From CAYQUC01 sp964514215 (GTDB lineage Bacteria > Pseudomonadota > Gammaproteobacteria > UBA6429 > Thiohalophilaceae): a DNA stretch of 64,000 nt. The stretch covers positions 1 to 64,000 of the forward strand of contig CAZEPW010000013.1 of the NCBI GenBank assembly GCA_964514215.1, written 5' to 3'. Within the stretch, counting starts at the first letter, position 1; every line of letters starts with the position of its first letter. This document shows positions 59,496 through 64,000 of this stretch, piece after piece. The translations under genes were made by a program, and so were the position numbers. The notes under the pieces were generated by a model, which was not told the DNA's origin, did not search any database, and saw only the letters and a list, made by a program, of their open reading frames with translations.

Positions 59496-59545
59496 ATTAT
59501 ACCTGTTGATAATGCTAAGTGATTGTTTTATGTAATATAATTGCT

Positions 59546-59561
59546 TGGCATAACATATGCA
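59546..59561 (+). promoter_or_regulatory. Sigma-54 (RpoN) promoter
   Basis: TGGCATAACATATGCA has the invariant GG and GC dinucleotides exactly 10 bases apart (59547-59548 and 59559-59560). It lies about 75 bases before the TorF-type porin start and just downstream of the two NtrC-like sites. Confidence 0.75.
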
Positions 59562-59636
59562 CATTAGGTTAGACATAGCCTGATATAATAGTGCAATATT
59601 CGTTTATGTCGAAAATAATAACACAGGAAAATTAAT

Positions 59637-60296
59637 ATGAAAATCAAGACAATTATTGCAACATCTGTTGCGGCAGTATCTTTATTAGCTAGTAGCACAG
59701 CGTTTGCTGGCAGTTTTACTGGTAATGCTGCCATGAGTTCAAACTATATTTGGCGTGGTCAAACACAATCTTCAGATCTTACTGCTGTATCAGGTGGCAT
59801 TGATTGGAGTCATCCTAGTGGTGTATACCTTGGTGGTTGGACATCAAGCTTAGGCGGTAATGATTACGAATTGGATTTATACGGTGGTTATGGTTTCACT
59901 GTTGATAAATTTGATTTAGACGTGGGTTTCATTAATTACCGTTACCCTGTAACCGGTGATGCGCCAAGTAATTTCTCAGAAGCGTACGTTAATGCTTCAA
60001 TGCTTAATTATACTGCTGGTGTTGCGATTACATTAAGCAAAGACGGTACTGAAAAAGATAATGATATCTATCTTTATGGTACTGGTGAGTTTGAACTCAA
60101 GCAAGATCTTAATTTAACGGTTACTGTTGGTAGTTATAACTTTGATGATAGCGCTACCGAGGATTATTTCCATGTTCAAGCGGCATTGAGCAAAGGTGAT
60201 TTTACATTTGCAGTTGATAAGAATGACGACACCAGTGGTGCTGGTACAGACGCGATGCGTTTGACCATTAGTTATGCTAAATCAATTGATCTTTAA
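59637..60296 (+). CDS. TorF family putative porin
   Basis: A 219-residue outer-membrane protein with signal peptide cleaved after AFA near residue 24. The mature part is a beta-barrel of about ten strands with the family opening NAAMSSNYIWRGQTQSS and GGIDWSHPSGVYLGGW. Such porins are commonly encoded next to glnK-amtB and are thought to help nitrogen-compound uptake across the outer membrane. It is preceded by a sigma-54 promoter and NtrC-like sites, so its expression should rise under nitrogen limitation. Confidence 0.88.
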   Translation: MKIKTIIATSVAAVSLLASSTAFAGSFTGNAAMSSNYIWRGQTQSSDLTAVSGGIDWSHPSGVYLGGWTSSLGGNDYELDLYGGYGFTVDKFDLDVGFINYRYPVTGDAPSNFSEAYVNASMLNYTAGVAITLSKDGTEKDNDIYLYGTGEFELKQDLNLTVTVGSYNFDDSATEDYFHVQAALSKGDFTFAVDKNDDTSGAGTDAMRLTISYAKSIDL

Positions 60297-60316
60297 GATT
60301 TAAGAAAAGCGCTAAT

Positions 60317-60355
60317 ACTCTCTTTTTCTTATTTTTAATTTAAGAAAAAGAGAGT
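60317..60355. terminator. AT-rich hairpin between the porin and glnK
   Basis: ACTCTCTTTTTCTTA and TAAGAAAAAGAGAGT form a perfect 15-bp stem with a 9-base loop. It contains few GC pairs and no T-run follows. It may be a partial terminator or a processing site that sets the porin-to-GlnK ratio. Confidence 0.5.
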
Positions 60356-60421
60356 CAATAATAATAAATATAATTTCCAGTTCGTGTTCGTATTATAAAA
60401 AAAACAGAAGGAGATCTTTAC

Positions 60422-60760
60422 ATGAAATTAGTAATGGCAATTATAAAGCCATTCAAACTTGACGATGTGCGTGAAGCCTTATCCGATATTGGAGTTCAAG
60501 GTATTACAGTAACAGAAGTTAAAGGGTTTGGACGGCAAAAAGGGCATACCGAATTATACCGTGGTGCTGAATACGTCGTGGATTTTTTACCTAAAGTAAA
60601 AGTAGAAGCAGTTGTAGATGACAGCTTATTAGATCAAGTTATAGAAGCCATATCCAAAGCAGCTAACACTGGCAAAATTGGTGATGGGAAAATATTTGTT
60701 TATAACGTTGAGCAAGCTATTCGGATCCGTACCGGTGAGTCTGGAACAGAAGCGTTATAA
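60422..60760 (+). CDS. glnK: Nitrogen regulatory protein P-II (GlnK)
   Basis: A 112-residue P-II signal protein. Tyr51 in GAEYVVDFLP is the uridylylation site on the T loop. VMAIIKPFKLDDV at the start and KIFVYNVEQAIRIRTGE at the end are standard. GlnK binds and blocks AmtB when ammonium is plentiful and also reports 2-oxoglutarate and ATP. RBS AGAAGGAG lies upstream. It is followed by amtB after 47 bases. Confidence 0.96.
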   Translation: MKLVMAIIKPFKLDDVREALSDIGVQGITVTEVKGFGRQKGHTELYRGAEYVVDFLPKVKVEAVVDDSLLDQVIEAISKAANTGKIGDGKIFVYNVEQAIRIRTGESGTEAL

Positions 60761-60807
60761 CAATAACAATTTCTAGCTTAGGCTGTTATTTTGTAGGAGA
60801 GTAAAAA

Positions 60808-62127
60808 ATGATTAACAAGATTTTAAATTCACGTTTAGTGCTAGGGCTGATGTTGGCATGTTTGCCGGCAATTGCCTTTGCTGAAGGTAAGCTTGATTCG
60901 GGCGACACTGCCTGGATGTTAACTGCAACTGCTTTGGTATTGTTTATGACAATTCCGGGTTTAGCATTATTTTATGCCGGAATGGTTCGCAGCAAAAACG
61001 TATTATCGGTATTAATGCAATGCTTTGCGATAACCGGGTTAATGACTATTTTATGGTATTTCTTTGCTTATAGTATGGCTTTTGATACCACGGGCATGGT
61101 TAAAGGTGAAACCAACATCCATTCATTTGTTGGTGGCATGAAAATGATGTTTCTTGATGGTTTAACAAAAGAAAGTTTAATTGGTGGTATTCCAGAATCT
61201 GTTTGGATTACATTTCAAATGACATTCGCCATTATAACACCAGCATTGATGGTTGGTGCTTTCGCTGAACGCATGAAATTTAGCGCATTGTTAATATTCT
61301 CTGCAGCTTGGTTAATTTTAGTGTATGCACCAATCTGTCATATGGCATGGAGTGGTGATGGCGCATTATTCTGGGACTGGGGTGTAATCGATTTTGCCGG
61401 TGGAACGGTAGTGCATATTAATGCTGGTATTGCAGGTCTTGTTGCCGCAATTATGATTGGCAAACGTAAAGGTTTCCCAACAACAGCAATGCCGCCACAT
61501 AACCTGGGTTATACTTTAATTGGTGCTTCAATGTTATGGGTTGGTTGGTTTGGTTTTAATGCTGGTAGTGCAGCCGCAGCTAATGGCGATGCGGGTATGG
61601 CCATGTTGGTAACACAAATCGCAACAGGCGCAGCAGCATTAGCGTGGATGTTTATCGAATGGTTCACCCACGGTAAACCCAGTGTACTTGGAATTGCTTC
61701 TGGTGCGGTCGCTGGTTTAGTCGCGATTACGCCGGCTTCGGGTTCAGTAGCACCATTTGGCGCATTAATCATTGGTATCGCATCCGGTGTTGGTTGTTTC
61801 TTCGCAGCAACAACGTTAAAACGTAAACTAGGATATGATGATTCATTAGATGTTTTTGGTGTTCATGCCGTTGGTGGTATTATTGGTGCTTTGTTAACGG
61901 GTATTTTCTCAGCCGAAAGCATGGGTGGTTTTACTGCAGGAATTACACCAGGCGCGCAATTATTCATACAATTTAAAGCCGTTGCTTTCACTGTTATTTA
62001 TTGCGGTATCATTAGCTTTATATTATTTAAAGTGATTGATATTGTGATTGGATTACGTGTCAGCGAAGAAGATGAAACCGAAGGTTTGGATTTAACGCAA
62101 CATGACGAACGTGGTTATATCTTGTAA
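60808..62127 (+). CDS. amtB: Ammonium transporter AmtB
   Basis: A 439-residue ammonium channel with cleavable signal peptide (AIAFAEG) and eleven helices. The twin-His pair of the pore is visible in TVVHINAG and FGVHAVGG. AGMVRSKNVLSVLMQ and FTHGKPSVLGIASG-type segments are typical. It forms a trimer in the inner membrane and is regulated by GlnK, the product of the preceding gene. Together with the porin gene this unit is probably driven by the sigma-54 promoter at 59546. Confidence 0.96.
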   Translation: MINKILNSRLVLGLMLACLPAIAFAEGKLDSGDTAWMLTATALVLFMTIPGLALFYAGMVRSKNVLSVLMQCFAITGLMTILWYFFAYSMAFDTTGMVKGETNIHSFVGGMKMMFLDGLTKESLIGGIPESVWITFQMTFAIITPALMVGAFAERMKFSALLIFSAAWLILVYAPICHMAWSGDGALFWDWGVIDFAGGTVVHINAGIAGLVAAIMIGKRKGFPTTAMPPHNLGYTLIGASMLWVGWFGFNAGSAAAANGDAGMAMLVTQIATGAAALAWMFIEWFTHGKPSVLGIASGAVAGLVAITPASGSVAPFGALIIGIASGVGCFFAATTLKRKLGYDDSLDVFGVHAVGGIIGALLTGIFSAESMGGFTAGITPGAQLFIQFKAVAFTVIYCGIISFILFKVIDIVIGLRVSEEDETEGLDLTQHDERGYIL

Positions 62128-62153
62128 ATTTAGTTTTTTAATTTACTGTAATA

Positions 62154-62187
62154 AAAAAGAGCATCAAGTTTTGATGCTCTTTTTTTG
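62154..62187 (+). terminator. Rho-independent terminator of amtB
   Basis: AAAAAGAGCATCAA / TTGATGCTCTTTTT stem with loop GTTT and a long T-run, about 27 bases past the amtB stop. Confidence 0.93.
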
Positions 62188-62274
62188 TTTGGGCATCTTA
62201 ATAAAGTTAGAGACTGTTTTTTAAATCCTACATTATAAAATAATGATCATTCCTATCGATGAATATTAGCAGTT

Positions 62275-62418
62275 AGATTCCCGCTAAAGTCACGCGGAAA
62301 TGACAGTGTTGTGTAATATCAGTAGTCTGTTTAATTATTCGATTTTTCTCTGATTACTGTGTCGCATTTCCTATTTTCAAAAATAACCGTCATTCCCGCG
62401 TGACTTTAGCGGGAATCT
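62275..62418. repeat. Palindromic REP-like element with 30-bp inverted ends
   Basis: Positions 62275-62304 are the reverse complement of 62389-62418 apart from one base; each end is itself a palindrome built on ATTCCCGC and GCGGGAAT. The interior has no coding capacity. The ends are related to the repeats at 22931 and 23137. The whole looks like a small 144-bp mobile or REP-pair element sitting between amtB and the dehydrogenase gene. Confidence 0.8.
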
Positions 62419-62480
62419 AGAGGTTAACCGTTAGCTGCTCGTTAAATACTAGCGCTATCTTACCTAGCGGGCTCACAATA

Positions 62481-63377
62481 TTAATTTTGCAATAATTGTT
62501 GTTTGCTGCGAAACAAAGCCGATATATCTTCTTCACCATAACCTTGATCGATTAATCGTTGATAATGTATTAAAGTCATTTCTACAATGGGTAATCTGTT
62601 TTCGCCCATTTCTTCAATTATTTTATTACACAACATTAAATCTTTATGGTGTAATTTAATTTTAAAACCGGGTTGATAGTCGCCTTGCAACATGCTTTTG
62701 CCGCGGTGTTCCAAAAACCAATTACCCGCAGCACCACCTACTAATACATCCACTAATTTGTTGGCATCTAATCCTATTGTTTTGGCCAAGGCTAGTGATT
62801 CTGTTACGGCTTGATTAATACCTGCAGCCATAATTTGATTAACCGCTTTAGTTTTTTGGCCACTACCAGAGTCACCCATGTAGGTGACGGATTTTGTAAA
62901 GCAATTCAAAATATTATTAATAGAATTTAATATATCCTCATCACCACCGGCCATCATCACCAGTTGCCCGGTTTTTGCACCTTCACTGCCACCAGACACT
63001 GGGGCATCTAGAAAATGGCATGCTTTTTCAGCTAACAACTGCTTACAGCTTGCTACAGTATCTATGCCGATAGTTGAGGTATCGACAATGATAGTCCCCG
63101 GCTTTAAATCAGCAACGAGTGATTTAATGACTTCCAAAATATCATTATCGGCAGAGACACTAGTAATAATGACATCACATTGGATTGCCAATTCATTGAG
63201 TGTTTTGCAAAACGGAATATTGGTACTTTTTTGAAATTGCTCGGCTTTTAATATCGTGCGATTATAAACAGTGTCGAGTTGATGTTTGGCGTGTAGGTTT
63301 TGGGCAATGCCACACCCCATTGCGCCTAATCCTAATACGCCGGTTATTTTGTTAGTTTTTACTATTTTCTGATTCAT
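62481..63377 (-). CDS. NAD(P)-dependent beta-hydroxyacid dehydrogenase (3-hydroxyisobutyrate dehydrogenase family)
   Basis: A 298-residue enzyme with the Rossmann signature GLGAMGCGIAQNL near residue 17 and the substrate segment DAPVSGGSEGAKTGQL. The catalytic Lys is in GQKTKAVNQIM. Members include tartronate semialdehyde reductase (GarR/GlxR), 3-hydroxyisobutyrate dehydrogenase and succinic semialdehyde reductases; which applies is not clear because no pathway genes are nearby. It is a single minus-strand gene. Confidence 0.92.
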   Translation of the reverse strand: MNQKIVKTNKITGVLGLGAMGCGIAQNLHAKHQLDTVYNRTILKAEQFQKSTNIPFCKTLNELAIQCDVIITSVSADNDILEVIKSLVADLKPGTIIVDTSTIGIDTVASCKQLLAEKACHFLDAPVSGGSEGAKTGQLVMMAGGDEDILNSINNILNCFTKSVTYMGDSGSGQKTKAVNQIMAAGINQAVTESLALAKTIGLDANKLVDVLVGGAAGNWFLEHRGKSMLQGDYQPGFKIKLHHKDLMLCNKIIEEMGENRLPIVEMTLIHYQRLIDQGYGEEDISALFRSKQQLLQN

Positions 63378-63404
63378 AGTGGCCAGTATAAATAAATGTT
63401 TTCA

Positions 63405-63896
63405 TTATTTACACCATTTTTCAGCTTGTTGTTTCATTAACGTTATTTCTTTTAAACGTTGCTCATCGCTTAAAAATATTTTTTCACCAACTTCGTTTCG
63501 AGAATAAATTCTCGAAGATTTTTGATAGCGAACGAGTTTGTCTTTAGAGACTTTACAATTGTATTGTCGAACTTTAGCTTGTTCTCTTTTTTCAGATTGT
63601 TGCTGTTTTTTAATGCGCCGTTGTGCCTTAAATGAATCTAATAATTTTTTTTGCTTTAAGGCACGCTCTTTATTAGTGTAACTGACATTAGCGGTGTTAT
63701 TTTTAGGAACTTTATAGAGTGTTGCCGAATTATGTTGCTGATTGGGTTTATCACCAAAATGAACCGTTCCATCAGAATCGGTCCATTTATAAATATCAGC
63801 AGAATAACCCGTGCTTGAAATGAGTAATGTGATAAATAATAATAGTAAATAATGTGTTGACTTATAAATTAACAATTTTGTTCCTTTATAGTTCAA
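63405..63896 (-). CDS. DUF4124 domain-containing exported protein
   Basis: A 163-residue protein. An N-terminal hydrophobic segment (about 15-32) acts as signal, and the mature N terminus carries the DUF4124 motif YKWTDSDGTVHFGDKP. A long basic and Gln-rich helical region (about 75-125) follows and two Cys (YNCKV and EKWCK) may pair. DUF4124 proteins are periplasmic or envelope proteins of unknown role. It lies 27 bases from the dehydrogenase gene on the same strand. Confidence 0.85.
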   Translation of the reverse strand: MNYKGTKLLIYKSTHYLLLLFITLLISSTGYSADIYKWTDSDGTVHFGDKPNQQHNSATLYKVPKNNTANVSYTNKERALKQKKLLDSFKAQRRIKKQQQSEKREQAKVRQYNCKVSKDKLVRYQKSSRIYSRNEVGEKIFLSDEQRLKEITLMKQQAEKWCK

Positions 63897-63902
63897 TCAT
63901 CC

Positions 63903-64000
63903 CTAATTTCGTTGTAAGCGATCCAAGCGTAGTCGCCATCTGTCGTCAAAAAGATATCGTGCGCCAATGTACACGCCAATGATTGAAGCCAGCCCGGAGC
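63903..64000 (-). CDS. Partial gene, C-terminal end only
   Basis: Reading the minus strand from the window edge gives about 31 in-frame residues with a hydrophobic GLASIIGVYIGARYLF stretch followed by basic DDRWRLRLDRLQRN before the stop at 63903. The composition looks like a real protein end, probably a membrane segment with a cytoplasmic tail. A second frame is also open over this stretch, so the call is tentative. The gene runs out of the window. Confidence 0.4.
   Translation of the reverse strand, partial: SGLASIIGVYIGARYLFDDRWRLRLDRLQRN

Overview
The window is AT-rich chromosomal DNA from a free-living gammaproteobacterium. Evidence for this is the set of Rep helicase, DbpA, YaeQ, UbiK, ComM, cytochrome c5, YadGH, NhaA, NnrS, a TorF-type porin and GlnK-AmtB, all closest in architecture to gammaproteobacterial families. 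No rRNA, tRNA, CRISPR array or transposase gene was seen. A run of exactly 100 Ns at 45355-45454 shows this is a draft or metagenome assembly. The genus cannot be fixed by eye.

Layout. 1-5.7 kb: a small membrane protein, a divergent pair of paralogous hybrid histidine kinases (both with receiver and HPt domains) and a membrane-anchored cytochrome c5. 5.8-13.9 kb: Rep helicase, a large predicted outer-membrane protein that joins an HEXXH metallopeptidase, a TolB-like propeller and a surface-antigen barrel, then small genes (YaeQ, a Cys-rich lipoprotein, an SGNH hydrolase) punctuated by two look-alike terminators. 14-21.4 kb: EamA transporter, acetyltransferase, a two-gene RND efflux operon and a PD40 lipoprotein. 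21.4-31 kb: a NarX-like kinase with an eroded ATPase domain, an AlkA-like glycosylase, YceI with cytochrome b561, YadGH-type ABC exporter, two LysR regulators, and an overlapping pair of RNA/DNA-binding proteins. 31-36.6 kb: a MenA-like prenyltransferase and a DASS transporter, bounded by a C-terminal remnant of a BaiN/HI0933 flavoprotein on one side and an intact copy on the other, then DbpA. 36.7-45.2 kb: a Cache-domain hybrid kinase, nhaA-nnrS, an alcohol dehydrogenase/PhyH/GNAT operon and a secreted alpha-carbonic anhydrase. 45.8-53.4 kb: a Crp-like regulator ahead of an SDR/monooxygenase/RidA operon, a copper module (HMA-AraC regulator, Cys-rich protein, CopA, 28-residue membrane peptide), and a TetR regulator facing an exported protein and GloA. 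53.4-57.4 kb: LysR/SRPBCC pair, a Phd-PIN toxin-antitoxin pair, a 181-bp MITE-like element and ComM. 57.7-64 kb: an exported protein of unknown function, UbiK, then a nitrogen-regulated cluster (TorF porin, GlnK, AmtB) preceded by two NtrC-like sites and a sigma-54 promoter, a beta-hydroxyacid dehydrogenase and a DUF4124 protein.

How the genes fit together. Three themes stand out. The first is sensing through long hybrid kinases that have no cognate response-regulator gene next to them. The second is respiration and redox: cytochrome c5, cytochrome b561/YceI, NnrS, a MenA-like enzyme with an FNR-like box upstream, and UbiK. The third is metal and nitrogen homeostasis: the copper module and the NtrC/sigma-54 controlled ammonium uptake genes. 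Mobile DNA is limited to short non-coding elements (a MITE family and palindromic REP-like repeats) and one probable recombination scar at the flavoprotein gene.
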